A stretch of DNA of 22,364 nt from Cyanobacteria bacterium UBA2855 (GTDB lineage Bacteria > Cyanobacteriota > Vampirovibrionia > Gastranaerophilales > Gastranaerophilaceae). The position numbers and the translations under genes were made by a program. Positions 1 to 9,081 of the stretch are shown here, one piece after another. The notes under the pieces were generated by a model. The model searched no databases. It saw only the letters and a list, made by a program, of their open reading frames with translations, and was not told the DNA's origin. The DNA lies in the NCBI GenBank assembly GCA_002350725.1, contig DEFJ01000033.1:1-22364 (forward strand). The letters run 5' to 3'. Position 1 is the first letter of the stretch; every line of letters starts with the position of its first letter.

Positions 1-93
1 AAGAAAAGAAAAAGAAATAGACATAATTACATAAAATTAGTTATCATCACAACGTGCCGATAACATATTTTATGTTAATTTTTACAAATTTTA

Positions 94-102
94 TGGTATA
101 AT
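94..102 (+). promoter_or_regulatory. Extended -10 promoter of the first TPR gene, predicted leaderless
   Basis: The bases read TGG then TATAAT (97-102), an extended -10 element with a perfect hexamer. Exactly six bases separate the hexamer from the ATG at 109, so transcription would start at or next to the A of the start codon. No Shine-Dalgarno is present between them. The -35 region is poor (around 73-80), which is normal when a TGN extension is present. The same layout occurs before the genes starting at 15956 and 20394. Confidence 0.7.
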
Positions 103-108
103 TTTGAT

Positions 109-1203
109 ATGAAAAAAACCTTTATTACACTGTTAATAATACTTGCAGGTATATGTTCTCAGAGTTTTGCAGCTGTGGACAAAGAAATATATGAAGATTA
201 CATGGATATAATTTCAGGAAACTGCGTAATTGGAGATTATCAAGATGCAGTAAAGTATCTTGACAAACTTATATCTCTTGATCCGAAAAATACTGAATTT
301 GTAAAATTAAAAGATTTGTTATATCAATTAGGAACAAAAAATCAACGCTCTTTTATCACCGGATACAATGCAGACTTGGATAAAGCTTTTTCTTATATCA
401 GACAAGGCGATAGGATTTCGGCAGGTAACATATTGAAAGATGCAACTAAAAGTGGCAATTTTTGGGTATATAGCTACTTAGGAGATTTTTACAGAGAAAA
501 CAGGGATTATCCGCAAGCTGTTGCGGCATATTTCAATGCATATCAACTTGAACCATCCTTTACACAAGCTCTTTTGTCAATTGCGATATGCTACCTTGAA
601 GCAGGACAATATGAAGCCGTTCAAGAGCCTATTAAAAGATTTATATACTATAATCAACAATGTGATCTGGCTTACGCTATACGTGCAAAATCATATTTGA
701 ATATGAGGCAACTTAATGATGCCGAAACTGAAATTGTTACCGCTCTTGCTCTTAATAACGATGAAGAATATCAACTTATTCACGCAATCATTCTATATAG
801 AAAAGGTAACTACGCAAAAGCAATAAATATCTTAACTAAATTATCAGAAACACTTCAAACTTCCGATGTATTCAAATACCTTGGTTTTAGCTATTTGGGC
901 AAAAAAGAGTACAGCAATGCCATGCTTAATCTTGATAAAGCAATCATACTAACTAATGATGATAAAGAATTAAGTCAGAAGTATAATGAAACAAGAGAGT
1001 TGATAAAAAATATTAATATAACAAAACTTCAAGAAGAAGAACGGCAGGAAGTAAGAAATATCTATGAGGATAAACCCGAACCAAAAACCGTTGAACCGGA
1101 AAAGATAGCACCAATGCCGACTTCTGAAATAAAAGAAGAACCACAGGATACAGATAATGACAAAAACAACAAAAAACGTAAGAAGAAAAAGAAAAACAAA
1201 TAA
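109..1203 (+). CDS. Secreted tetratricopeptide repeat protein with Lys-rich tail
   Basis: This 364-residue protein begins with a clear Sec signal peptide: Lys-Lys, a hydrophobic core at residues 5-16, and a likely cut after SFA near residue 21. It therefore acts outside the cytoplasm. From about residue 40 to 300 it is built of TPR-like helix pairs (A/Y...G.Y..A...Y..A..L.P patterns, clearest at residues 115-155 and 265-290), which normally mediate protein-protein contacts. The last 50 residues are Pro/Glu/Lys-rich and end in a run of lysines and arginines. Its last 47 bases overlap the next gene in another frame. It is the first gene of a four-gene plus-strand set and has an extended -10 promoter but no ribosome-binding site. 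The partner is unknown; the TPR call is firm, the role is not. Confidence 0.85.
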   Translation: MKKTFITLLIILAGICSQSFAAVDKEIYEDYMDIISGNCVIGDYQDAVKYLDKLISLDPKNTEFVKLKDLLYQLGTKNQRSFITGYNADLDKAFSYIRQGDRISAGNILKDATKSGNFWVYSYLGDFYRENRDYPQAVAAYFNAYQLEPSFTQALLSIAICYLEAGQYEAVQEPIKRFIYYNQQCDLAYAIRAKSYLNMRQLNDAETEIVTALALNNDEEYQLIHAIILYRKGNYAKAINILTKLSETLQTSDVFKYLGFSYLGKKEYSNAMLNLDKAIILTNDDKELSQKYNETRELIKNINITKLQEEERQEVRNIYEDKPEPKTVEPEKIAPMPTSEIKEEPQDTDNDKNNKKRKKKKKNK

Positions 1204-2164
1204 ACATGAACGCTCACTGTTCTCAAAAGCTGTTAGCGGAATGTTCACATTATTTTTGGCATTATTAATGGTATTCGGTTATCAATATTGTTTTGCAAGC
1301 GATTTAAAATTTGCACAAGTATCAGATGTACATTTTTCCACATCTAATGTGAATACGACATTCAAACTTACAGCAGAATCTCCAAAAATTTTAGATGATG
1401 TTGTCAGCCAAATTAATGATATACCTGACGTAAATTTTATAATGTTTACAGGCGATTTAATAGATAAACCTTTTGAAAAGGAATTAAATGCAGTTCTACC
1501 TCACGTGAATAAATTAAAATATCCTTGGTATTTTACTTTTGGAAATCATGACCCTTGTGTTGGGGGATATCTGACAAAAAAATTGTATCTTGAAATTTTG
1601 AGAAACAATAATAATAATTTTACGGCACAAAAGCCTTATTACTCATTTGTTCCACAAAAAGGATACAAAGTAATTGTTCTTGATACGATAATCGATACAA
1701 GAATAACTTCTAACGGACAAATTGACAGCGAACAGGTAAAATGGCTTGATGAAGAATTAAGCAAATCGAAAAAAGATATTGTCCTGATATTCATGCATGT
1801 GCCTATTATTGAACCATTTCCAAGCGAGGGACACAGACTTCTTAACGGCGGTGAAGTTCAAGCATTAATTGAAAAATACAAAAACCCTATAGCAGTATTT
1901 CAAGGACACTATCACGCAAGTAAAATTACGCAACATGAAAATGTGTTGTATGTCAGTTCTCCTGCATTAGTTTCTTATCCATGTGCTTTTCGTATAATTA
2001 GCATTAAGAATGAGAAAAGAAAAGTTGTTTTTAATATTCAACAGAAAAGTACTCGAGAAGAAAACTTGCTAAACTTGGCAAAAATGATGGTCTTTTCCTC
2101 AAAATTATACACAGGTAAAGATAAAGACCAAAACGGAATATATGAAATAAAAAAGAAAAAATAA
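1157..2164 (+). CDS. Secreted calcineurin-like metallophosphoesterase
   Basis: A 335-residue phosphoesterase with all the family metal-binding blocks in order: D57-x-H59 (SDVH), GDLID (D100), GNHD (N130/H131), MHVP (H214) and GHYH (H251/H253). These bind two metal ions and hydrolyse phosphate mono- or diesters; the substrate cannot be read from sequence, though cyclic-nucleotide phosphodiesterases are among the relatives. A hydrophobic segment (about residues 29-47, ending CFA-S) after a very basic N-terminus looks like a signal peptide or anchor, so the enzyme probably acts outside the cytoplasm. The ATG at 1157 lies inside the previous gene, with a weak AGGA about ten bases upstream; an ATG at 1241 would give a shorter, more standard signal peptide but lacks a good ribosome site. 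The gene is followed 13 bases later by a second metal-dependent hydrolase of a different fold. Confidence 0.85.
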   Translation: MTKTTKNVRRKRKTNKHERSLFSKAVSGMFTLFLALLMVFGYQYCFASDLKFAQVSDVHFSTSNVNTTFKLTAESPKILDDVVSQINDIPDVNFIMFTGDLIDKPFEKELNAVLPHVNKLKYPWYFTFGNHDPCVGGYLTKKLYLEILRNNNNNFTAQKPYYSFVPQKGYKVIVLDTIIDTRITSNGQIDSEQVKWLDEELSKSKKDIVLIFMHVPIIEPFPSEGHRLLNGGEVQALIEKYKNPIAVFQGHYHASKITQHENVLYVSSPALVSYPCAFRIISIKNEKRKVVFNIQQKSTREENLLNLAKMMVFSSKLYTGKDKDQNGIYEIKKKK

Positions 2165-2177
2165 GAGGTTATATAAC

Positions 2178-3110
2178 ATGGGCGAATTTAAAATTAAATT
2201 TAGAGGAGTAAGAGGCAGCTATCCGGTCGTATCAAAAGATGTGATGAAATATGGAGGTAATACCTCCTGCGTCGAAGTTCATGCCGGAGGGCATTTGATA
2301 ATTTTAGATGCCGGAACAGGTATGATAAATTTAGGAGATGACTTAACACAAAAATATATTATGTCCGGTTCAAATAATGATGACCGAACCCCGATTAAAG
2401 CCGTTGTTCTGCTCTCTCATATTCACCACGATCATATTCAAGGTTTTACATTTTTCAGACCTCTGCATATTCGCTCAACTGTAACAGATGTATACGGAAA
2501 TGTTAATTACAATGAATGCTTATCCGATGAGCTTGCAACCTTATTATTTGGGAAATCATTCCCGTTAGATTTAGGAGATATAGCAGGGAACTTAAACATC
2601 CATGATATCAATGAAACAGATGCCATTATTTTAAGAAAAGGTGAATCCCCTATATTAAAACGCATTGAAACCGAAAATGATATTGAGGCTAAAGATGAAG
2701 ATGTTGTTATCACTTGCTATCGTTCGTATGCACATCCGCAAGAAGGTGTTTTAATATACAAAATCAAATATATGGGCAAAACTCTTGTATACGCAACAGA
2801 TAAAGAAAGTTACCACGGCGGAGACAGAAAACTTGCAAATTTTGCAAGAAACTGTGACTTAATAATCCACGATGCGCAATATACAACTGAAGATTATATG
2901 GATTCTTTCGTTCCTAAACAAGGATACGGCCATTCCACTTTTGATATGGCAGTAGAATGCAGAAAACAACTAAATGCCAAACAGATGGTATTTTTCCACT
3001 ATGATCCTTCTTATAATGATGAAAAACTGGATATTATAAATGAGCAATATAAAACTATTGATCCTGCATCCATTCTTTCATACGAAGGATTGGAAATTAA
3101 TCTTTTATAA
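2178..3110 (+). CDS. MBL-fold metallohydrolase (PDE/PhnP-like)
   Basis: A 310-residue metallo-beta-lactamase-fold hydrolase with the diagnostic HxHxDH motif (H81, H83, D85, H86 in SHIHHDH). Later metal or active-site residues are visible in ATDKE, HDAQY, GHST and HYDP. The N-terminus (RGVRGSYP...GGNTSC...ILDAGTG) is typical of the phosphodiesterase-like MBL branch (PhnP and class II cyclic-nucleotide phosphodiesterase relatives) rather than of beta-lactamases. It has no signal peptide, so it is probably cytoplasmic. The start is supported by AAGAGG nine bases before the ATG, overlapping the stop codon of the metallophosphoesterase gene and implying translational coupling. The substrate is unknown; a phosphodiester or cyclic phosphate is the best guess. 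Confidence 0.85.
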   Translation: MGEFKIKFRGVRGSYPVVSKDVMKYGGNTSCVEVHAGGHLIILDAGTGMINLGDDLTQKYIMSGSNNDDRTPIKAVVLLSHIHHDHIQGFTFFRPLHIRSTVTDVYGNVNYNECLSDELATLLFGKSFPLDLGDIAGNLNIHDINETDAIILRKGESPILKRIETENDIEAKDEDVVITCYRSYAHPQEGVLIYKIKYMGKTLVYATDKESYHGGDRKLANFARNCDLIIHDAQYTTEDYMDSFVPKQGYGHSTFDMAVECRKQLNAKQMVFFHYDPSYNDEKLDIINEQYKTIDPASILSYEGLEINLL

Positions 3111-3139
3111 TTATATAAATAAATATAAGAGGTTTATTT

Positions 3140-3694
3140 ATGAAAAATTTATATGTAATATCTTTGTTCATTATATCTGTACTATTTTCGGGATACAAAA
3201 TGACCGAAAGTTATGTCATTGACTCTGAACAAAATGCATACATACATAATAACAAAGGTCTTATTCATTTAAAAGAAAACTCATATTATCCTGCGATACA
3301 AGAATTTAAAATTGCAATAAGCTTATCCCCAAATGTTCAGGCAAGCTCCGTATTTTACAATAATCTGGGGGAATGCTATATGAAACTCGGGCAACCCGAT
3401 ATGGCACAAGATTGCTTCGAAAGAGCCTTGACTCAATTTTCACTAAATTTTAAATATTATCAAAATCTTGCAGAATGCTACACCCAACTGGGATACGCTG
3501 ATGAACAGATACAGCATTCCTTATCAGATTCAAATCCTTTAGGAATAATACTTAGAGGACTTTTATATGAGTTAAAAGGAGATAATGTAAAAGCCATAAC
3601 AACTCTTGACAGTTTTGTAGCAAAAGAACCTGATTTAATTATTACGGATGCAGTTAAACAACATATCCAAGAATTAGTTAAAAAAACATATTAA
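3140..3694 (+). CDS. Small membrane-anchored TPR protein
   Basis: A 184-residue protein with an N-terminal hydrophobic segment (residues 4-18) that serves as signal anchor or signal peptide; it lacks a lipobox cysteine. Two or three TPR-like units follow: residues 36-63 (NKGLIHLKENSYYPAIQEFKIA) and 72-100 (YNNLGECYMKLGQPDMAQDCF), with a weaker unit near 105-120 and a helical tail. AAGAGG lies seven bases before the ATG. It is the last gene of the plus-strand set and, like the first, is a TPR protein, so the set is bracketed by two scaffold-type proteins around two hydrolases. No specific function is recognised. Confidence 0.75.
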   Translation: MKNLYVISLFIISVLFSGYKMTESYVIDSEQNAYIHNNKGLIHLKENSYYPAIQEFKIAISLSPNVQASSVFYNNLGECYMKLGQPDMAQDCFERALTQFSLNFKYYQNLAECYTQLGYADEQIQHSLSDSNPLGIILRGLLYELKGDNVKAITTLDSFVAKEPDLIITDAVKQHIQELVKKTY

Positions 3695-3714
3695 TTTCTA
3701 TATAAATTATTTTA

Positions 3715-3885
3715 TTAAAATTTCTTTTTATTGTCAGAAATTTCTGTCCAAACTACCGTTAAATTTAAAGGAGTTTCAATGCAAAACGGATTATTGCCAA
3801 CACATTCAAAATTGGTAGCTTTTAAAATTTTATCATACTTATTTATCATATTATAGAGGGTTTTTGTATAATTTAATAAATTCAT
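3715..3885 (-). CDS. Possible small protein, 56 residues
   Basis: A minus-strand frame starts with ATG at 3885. A strong purine ribosome site (GGGGGAG, 3900-3894) lies eight bases upstream. The frame stays open upstream to an ATG at 3963 that would add a hydrophobic N-terminus, but that start has no ribosome site. The product has two cysteines close together (FECVGNNPFC) and a basic end, and I recognise no family. It converges on the small TPR gene with a 20-base gap. Without it, bases 3695-4006 would be a 312-base stretch holding only the start region of the AsmA-like gene. The ribosome site is the main support. Confidence 0.38.
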   Translation of the reverse strand: MNLLNYTKTLYNMINKYDKILKATNFECVGNNPFCIETPLNLTVVWTEISDNKKKF

Positions 3886-3972
3886 TGTTCCATCTCCCCC
3901 CACATTATTTACTACCATTAAGATAGTTAAATTAGCCAAAAGTATAAGTTTCAATCTTAACATATTAGTAAA

Positions 3973-3994
3973 TATAATATATGTGTAATATAAT
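3973..3994 (+). promoter_or_regulatory. Candidate -10 elements for the AsmA-like gene
   Basis: Two perfect TATAAT hexamers occur at 3973-3978 and 3989-3994, 28 and 12 bases before the ATG at 4007. The nearer one would give an mRNA leader of only about six bases. Neither has a convincing -35 box, and in such AT-rich DNA TATAAT occurs by chance, so this is tentative. Confidence 0.35.
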
Positions 3995-4006
3995 TAGTTT
4001 AGAGAT

Positions 4007-7000
4007 ATGATAGTAAAGAAATTAGTAATAGGTTTAGCGTTAGGTTGTACCGCCATATTATATGGCGGCTATCTTATTGGTGTACCTGTAATTGCCAACA
4101 ATCAAAACTTTGAAAATTTTGTCGAACAAAATATCCAAAAACAAATGGGATACAAAATAGATTTTATAAACCCTAAACTAAAATCAGGAATTATTCCATC
4201 TATAACATTTAGAGCAGAAGAAATAAATATTAAAAACCCTGATGGGACAAAGGTTTTTCAAGCTGACAATCCATATCTCAAAATACAGTTATTTCCTCTT
4301 TTAAGGAAAAGAATAGTTATCAGAAAATCCGGAGCTGATAATCTTAAAGCACAATTGGTATACGGAGAAGATTCTCAATTCTATATCGGGCAATACTTAA
4401 TAAAAACTCAGCAAAACAAAGATTTTATACTCCAAAGACTTTCTGCAAATATTGGCAAATATAATGTTACTTTAGATGACAAAAAGAATAATAAATTATT
4501 GGAATTTGACGGAGATTTTTTATCGTTAAGAAAGTATAAAAGAAATAAATATGTAAGCGTTACAACCAATACAAGACTACATTCGGGAAATCAAGTATCT
4601 CTTATAGACACTGACATAGAGCTATCTCTTCCGATTAATAAAATTTCAGAAGATAAAATAAATATCAATGCAAAAATTGAGAATTTAGATTTAGCAGATT
4701 TTTCATCATACGCATACTCTCTGACTAATGGCAAAATCAAAGAATTAAGAGGACTTGTAAATTATCACGCAAACACAACAAAAACCTCAGGACATAAAAA
4801 TATAAAATCTGCTTTAAAAATTGATAAACTTGGAATTATACAACACGACAGAGCATCTTCAATTTATTCCGATTACATTTTAAACATTGATTCTGACATA
4901 AATATTATAAATGACGGAGTAAAAATTAATTCTCTAAAAATTCTTTCCCAAGACCTTGATGCAATGGCTTCAGGTTGGGTTTATAAAACTAAAGAAAAAT
5001 TTCCGCGATTAGATATAAAAGCTACCGTAAATAAGGCGAGCGGAGAAACCTTATTACCGTTATTCCCAGGAGAAGAAAATTTAAATCCTGATTTTAATTT
5101 TTACAAATTAAAAGAACATATGATATACGGTCACGGCACAGGATATATGGAAATTAAAGATGAAGCAAATTACCCTAACTTATACGGTAATATTCTACTC
5201 AAAGACGTATATTTAAAAGAACCGATTAAAGATGCCCCTCAAAAAGGGATTGTCAAATTGAACTTTAATAAACATACAATGAATATCGATGTTCACGTTA
5301 TGACAAATAAAAACGAATGGGTTGATGTTGTAGGAAGTTTTAAGCTATTTAGAGATAGAGTTTCAGATATAAAAGTAAAAACCACAAAAAATATAGAACT
5401 TGTAAAAGCAAAAAAAGTTCTTATGCCGTTGAAAGATATTTTTAAATTTGAACTCGGACCTGTACCAATGATGAACATTGATGCCGGATTAGGCAACGCA
5501 GATTTTAGGATTGCAGGCTCAAAACTGGAACCACATGCGTGGGGCACAATTAATTTTAATAATGCTATAGCTTCATTTATAAAAATCAATAATATGGATG
5601 TGAAAAACATCTCAGGATGGGTAAAACTAAATGATGAAGATGTTACATTTAAAGCAAATTCGGCATATTTGAACGGATTACCGGTAGATATAAGCGGGAA
5701 CTGTGATTTAAGGGGAAATATGTCTGTTGATGTAGTCGCTGACGGACAAAACTCAACAAATTTATTCAAAATTATTAATACATCTCCTATATTAAAAGAG
5801 TTACAAGGTATGCTAAAACCTATAACTTTTGCTTCAGGAAAAACAAAAGTTATATTAAATATCTTCGGACACGTGGATAGAGGCAAAGAGCCGGTATTCA
5901 ATAAGGATTTATTTGCAAAAGGCTCTGTCGAATTTTTCAACAATGTTATGACATTTTTCCCACAAAAAGTACCTGCCTCTGATATCAGTGGAATTGTAAA
6001 TTTTGACAAACAGGACGGGAATTTTAATATTAACGCAAAACTTGTCAACTCACAAATTTCAACAAACGGAGTAATTAATAATAAAATATGTACGGCAAAT
6101 GCTTATTCAAATAAATTTAATGCAGGAGATTGGTGGCATATTGCGCGTCTGTTTTACGGTAAAAAGATACCGCATATTCCGGGAATAAATACTATTAGCA
6201 CATCCTTTTCGGGGCACTACAAAGGTGCTGTTAATCTAAACAAATTTGACTACAGCAAAATAACCGCTAAAGGAAAAGTATACAGCAACATTGGCTCAAA
6301 ATCTCCTATTATAGTAAATAACAGCGACTTTGATATAAGAAACGGTCATTTTCATATTTCACAAATCTTGGGTGCTTTAAAAGGTAATCCGTTCAATTTT
6401 CAGGTTGATGTCGATAATATAATGACTGAAAAACAAATATATAACGGATCCGGTTCAATGAAAAACTTTGATATATCTGTATTAAACGACCTAAAGTTAC
6501 CGGAATATCCACAGTTGAAAGATTTTGATGAATTTACCGGAAACATAGATATTGCTTCAAAAATTAGAAATAATAAACTTAGAGTATTTATTCAGCCTGC
6601 AAACAGCTCTGTTGTATACAAACCTAAACGAGTTAAAATTAAGTTTCAAAGCGGCAATATATTATTTGATACTGACGATTTAAATTTAAATAAATTAACT
6701 GCATACTTTGGCGAAATGCCGGTATTTCTCAACGGAAAAATTAAAAATATTTTATCAGATAATCCTGATTTTAATTTATATGTTAATGCCAAACCTTCAC
6801 AAGAATTTTTCGATCAGTTTTATAACTCCAATACAGTATACCCAATAAAACTCAAAGGGGACGTAATGCTGGTTTCAAAACTTAACGGACCTCTTAACAG
6901 ACTAAATGCAAAAACAGATATAAAACTTGATGAAAGCTCCTCTTTATACTATATGGGAGCATCAATCGGCGACTTGATAAATCCTGTTAATATAACAATA

Positions 7001-8458
7001 GACAGTATATCCGGTAAAGATTGGATAAGGTTGAATAATTTTAAATATGATAAAATTATTTCTTCTCAAAACGGCAAAAATAATCCTAATACCCAGCTCA
7101 AAGCAAGTGGCAATATTAAGCTTTTAGCAAATAATAATATGAGATTTAACAACTTTAAAATAAAGACGGAAAATCCAACAGATGCTAAAATTTTCAATAT
7201 TTTGTTCAAAAAACCGTTTATGAAACAAGGGGTATTTAATTCAGATGTTGTTATAAACGGAGAAGCAACAAACCCTCGTATTCTTGGAACTCTGGATTTA
7301 ACAAGTATTGATGTTCCTATCGTTGATGCCTCTGTTAAAGATGTAAGCTTCAATTTCAAACAAGATAACATCTTTGTAAAAGCAAAAAGCTCTATATTAG
7401 ATAATAAAATATTGATAGATGCAGCTGTTAAAAATAAATTAACCCCACCATACATTATTAATAACATAAATGTACATTTTGATAATTTAGACTTTGACGT
7501 TATTTCAGATGCAATGCAAGATTATGATGCCACACTATATAAACAAAAAGTCGGCGTTAATGAAAGTACAAAAGAATTTAATCCAAAACAAATTATTGTA
7601 AAAAACGGAACATTAAAAGCAAATACGCTTAAAATAAAAAATTTAACCGCAGAGAAACTTATTGCACATTTTCACATTAATAATGATGCTATTGCTAAGA
7701 TTAAAGATTTTTCAGTTCAAGTTGCCGGTGGTGAAATAAACGGCAATATGCAGTATAATATAATAAAACATCACCTTGCATTGAATACCTTTATGCATAA
7801 TACCGACGCTCAAAATCTGGCGGATAATCTTTTTAATATGAAAGGTCAGCTGTATGGAAATGTAAACGGGAAAATGAGTATTACCTGCAACGGAACAAGT
7901 GATATTCAATGTATGAACTCCCTTAACGGGAATGGAGATTTTACGGTATCTGACGGCAGAATGCCTAAACTCGGTTCACTTGAATATCTTTTAAAAGCTA
8001 CAAATATTGTTACAAGCGGCATTACAAGAATTTCAATAAACAACATTATTGAGCTTATTACACCATTAAAAACCGGTAATTTCAAAAGCATAAAAGGTAA
8101 ATTCTCGCTACACAACGGTATTGCCAAAAATATCGAGATTTTTTCAAAAGGGAATGACTTAAACCTATACCTGAGCGGTACTTATAACATAGAAAATTCA
8201 ATAGCCCAAATGGAAGTTTACGGAACACTATCCAACAATTTAACCTCAGTATTTGGTAAATTGAAAAATTTATCGCTTAATACCCTACTTAACACAATAC
8301 CATTTTTAAATAACAGTGAACAATCCCCTGAAATAGAAGCAAAAATTAAAAAAATACCTAGAGATGAAAACTTTAGTATATCAAGAATTTTTGCAGCAGA
8401 AATTAATGGTGATATCAATGGCTTAAATTATGTAAAAAGTTTCAAATGGGTCAAATAA
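4007..8458 (+). CDS. Giant AsmA/YhdP-like inner-membrane-anchored envelope protein
   Basis: A 1483-residue protein with one N-terminal membrane segment (residues 5-27) and a long beta-rich body. The region after the anchor (N..FE.FV...I.K..GYKIDF..P..K.G..P) matches the start of AsmA-type proteins, and the last 200 residues resemble the AsmA_2/YhdP C-terminal region (GNGDFTVSDGRMPKLGSL, then GNFKSIKGKFSLHNGIAKN). Known relatives (TamB, YhdP, YdbH) form hydrophobic-groove bridges across the periplasm that carry phospholipid to the outer membrane; they are usually around 900-1300 residues, so this one is long. Its presence argues for a two-membrane cell. Only a weak GAG precedes the ATG. It ends seven bases from the stop of the convergent gene, with no hairpin terminator between. 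The family call is good; the lipid-transport role is by analogy. Confidence 0.8.
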   Translation: MIVKKLVIGLALGCTAILYGGYLIGVPVIANNQNFENFVEQNIQKQMGYKIDFINPKLKSGIIPSITFRAEEINIKNPDGTKVFQADNPYLKIQLFPLLRKRIVIRKSGADNLKAQLVYGEDSQFYIGQYLIKTQQNKDFILQRLSANIGKYNVTLDDKKNNKLLEFDGDFLSLRKYKRNKYVSVTTNTRLHSGNQVSLIDTDIELSLPINKISEDKININAKIENLDLADFSSYAYSLTNGKIKELRGLVNYHANTTKTSGHKNIKSALKIDKLGIIQHDRASSIYSDYILNIDSDINIINDGVKINSLKILSQDLDAMASGWVYKTKEKFPRLDIKATVNKASGETLLPLFPGEENLNPDFNFYKLKEHMIYGHGTGYMEIKDEANYPNLYGNILLKDVYLKEPIKDAPQKGIVKLNFNKHTMNIDVHVMTNKNEWVDVVGSFKLFRDRVSDIKVKTTKNIELVKAKKVLMPLKDIFKFELGPVPMMNIDAGLGNADFRIAGSKLEPHAWGTINFNNAIASFIKINNMDVKNISGWVKLNDEDVTFKANSAYLNGLPVDISGNCDLRGNMSVDVVADGQNSTNLFKIINTSPILKELQGMLKPITFASGKTKVILNIFGHVDRGKEPVFNKDLFAKGSVEFFNNVMTFFPQKVPASDISGIVNFDKQDGNFNINAKLVNSQISTNGVINNKICTANAYSNKFNAGDWWHIARLFYGKKIPHIPGINTISTSFSGHYKGAVNLNKFDYSKITAKGKVYSNIGSKSPIIVNNSDFDIRNGHFHISQILGALKGNPFNFQVDVDNIMTEKQIYNGSGSMKNFDISVLNDLKLPEYPQLKDFDEFTGNIDIASKIRNNKLRVFIQPANSSVVYKPKRVKIKFQSGNILFDTDDLNLNKLTAYFGEMPVFLNGKIKNILSDNPDFNLYVNAKPSQEFFDQFYNSNTVYPIKLKGDVMLVSKLNGPLNRLNAKTDIKLDESSSLYYMGASIGDLINPVNITIDSISGKDWIRLNNFKYDKIISSQNGKNNPNTQLKASGNIKLLANNNMRFNNFKIKTENPTDAKIFNILFKKPFMKQGVFNSDVVINGEATNPRILGTLDLTSIDVPIVDASVKDVSFNFKQDNIFVKAKSSILDNKILIDAAVKNKLTPPYIINNINVHFDNLDFDVISDAMQDYDATLYKQKVGVNESTKEFNPKQIIVKNGTLKANTLKIKNLTAEKLIAHFHINNDAIAKIKDFSVQVAGGEINGNMQYNIIKHHLALNTFMHNTDAQNLADNLFNMKGQLYGNVNGKMSITCNGTSDIQCMNSLNGNGDFTVSDGRMPKLGSLEYLLKATNIVTSGITRISINNIIELITPLKTGNFKSIKGKFSLHNGIAKNIEIFSKGNDLNLYLSGTYNIENSIAQMEVYGTLSNNLTSVFGKLKNLSLNTLLNTIPFLNNSEQSPEIEAKIKKIPRDENFSISRIFAAEINGDINGLNYVKSFKWVK

Positions 8459-8465
8459 CAATAAG

Positions 8466-9065
8466 CTAATAATCATAGCCTTGCTCTTCATCTGCATCTA
8501 AACCAAACTTCAAATAAAACCTATCCCCTTTTTGAATTTCTAACTCTTTACCTGATTCAACGTATGAAAGCAGCGAATTTTCATAAACATTTTTGCCTGC
8601 TGATTTTAATCTGTTACCTTCTTCATTTTGAACAGCACCCTGAACAGCATTTACCCCAAGACTTATGCCTTTAACAAAATGACTACCCACGGTAAGCACT
8701 GCACTTTTTGCCATTTTGCCTTTATCTATTGGTAACGCATATTTTCCTTCATATCTGTCTTTGAATTTATGTTCCACGCCGTTTTCATCGGTATAATATT
8801 CCGGAATAAATGAAAATTTAGCATTACGTTTTAATCTTGTAGGCCTCTTAACATCTACAATTTTTCCTGAAATAACATAACCCTCTAAAAGATTAACACC
8901 ATCATACAATACATTTTCAGTAAGCTTTACCTGCATAGCCTTTACAGGTTTTATACTTGAAAAAGGAGTTAACGCTTCAACCTTAAGAGTATCTGCATTC
9001 GCCGGACTAGCTAATATTATACATGCAGCCATTGTGCCTATTATGGATTTTATAATATTTTTCAT
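8466..9065 (-). CDS. Secreted protein of unknown function, paralogue of the 9145-9765 product
   Basis: A 199-residue protein with a Sec signal peptide (hydrophobic core residues 8-19, likely cut after ANA near residue 24). After the cut comes VEALTPFSSIKPVKAMQVKL, then LLEGYVISGKIVDV. This matches the neighbouring product position by position (VTAITPFNSANPP.., LFEGYTVKGKMV), so the two are tandem paralogues sharing a beta-rich N-terminal domain of about 65 residues. The rest contains a Lys/Gly-rich middle and ends with ELEIQKGDRFYLKFGL, comparable to NITVNPGQMFILNF in the paralogue. GAGG lies five bases before the ATG. No known family is recognised; an envelope or surface role is inferred only from secretion. 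Confidence 0.75.
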   Translation of the reverse strand: MKNIIKSIIGTMAACIILASPANADTLKVEALTPFSSIKPVKAMQVKLTENVLYDGVNLLEGYVISGKIVDVKRPTRLKRNAKFSFIPEYYTDENGVEHKFKDRYEGKYALPIDKGKMAKSAVLTVGSHFVKGISLGVNAVQGAVQNEEGNRLKSAGKNVYENSLLSYVESGKELEIQKGDRFYLKFGLDADEEQGYDY

Positions 9066-9081
9066 TTATACCTCATTTGCT

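Noticed and set aside
3..20. Possible last codons (Glu-Lys-Lys-Lys-Lys, stop) of a plus-strand gene entering from the left edge
   Set aside because: Lysine-rich ends fit the neighbours, but five codons in A-rich DNA cannot be distinguished from chance.
40..77. Two small inverted repeats (GTTATC/GATAAC and TAACAT/ATGTTA) followed by T-rich bases
   Set aside because: Stems of six mostly A-T pairs are weak and expected by chance in this composition; not called a terminator.
5293..6048. 251-codon open frame antisense to the AsmA-like gene
   Set aside because: Fully inside a well-supported gene; composition mirrors the sense strand, with no ribosome site or domain recognised.
8459..8465. Shared terminator between the convergent AsmA-like gene and the secreted-protein gene
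   Set aside because: Only seven bases lie between the stops and no hairpin is visible at the junction.
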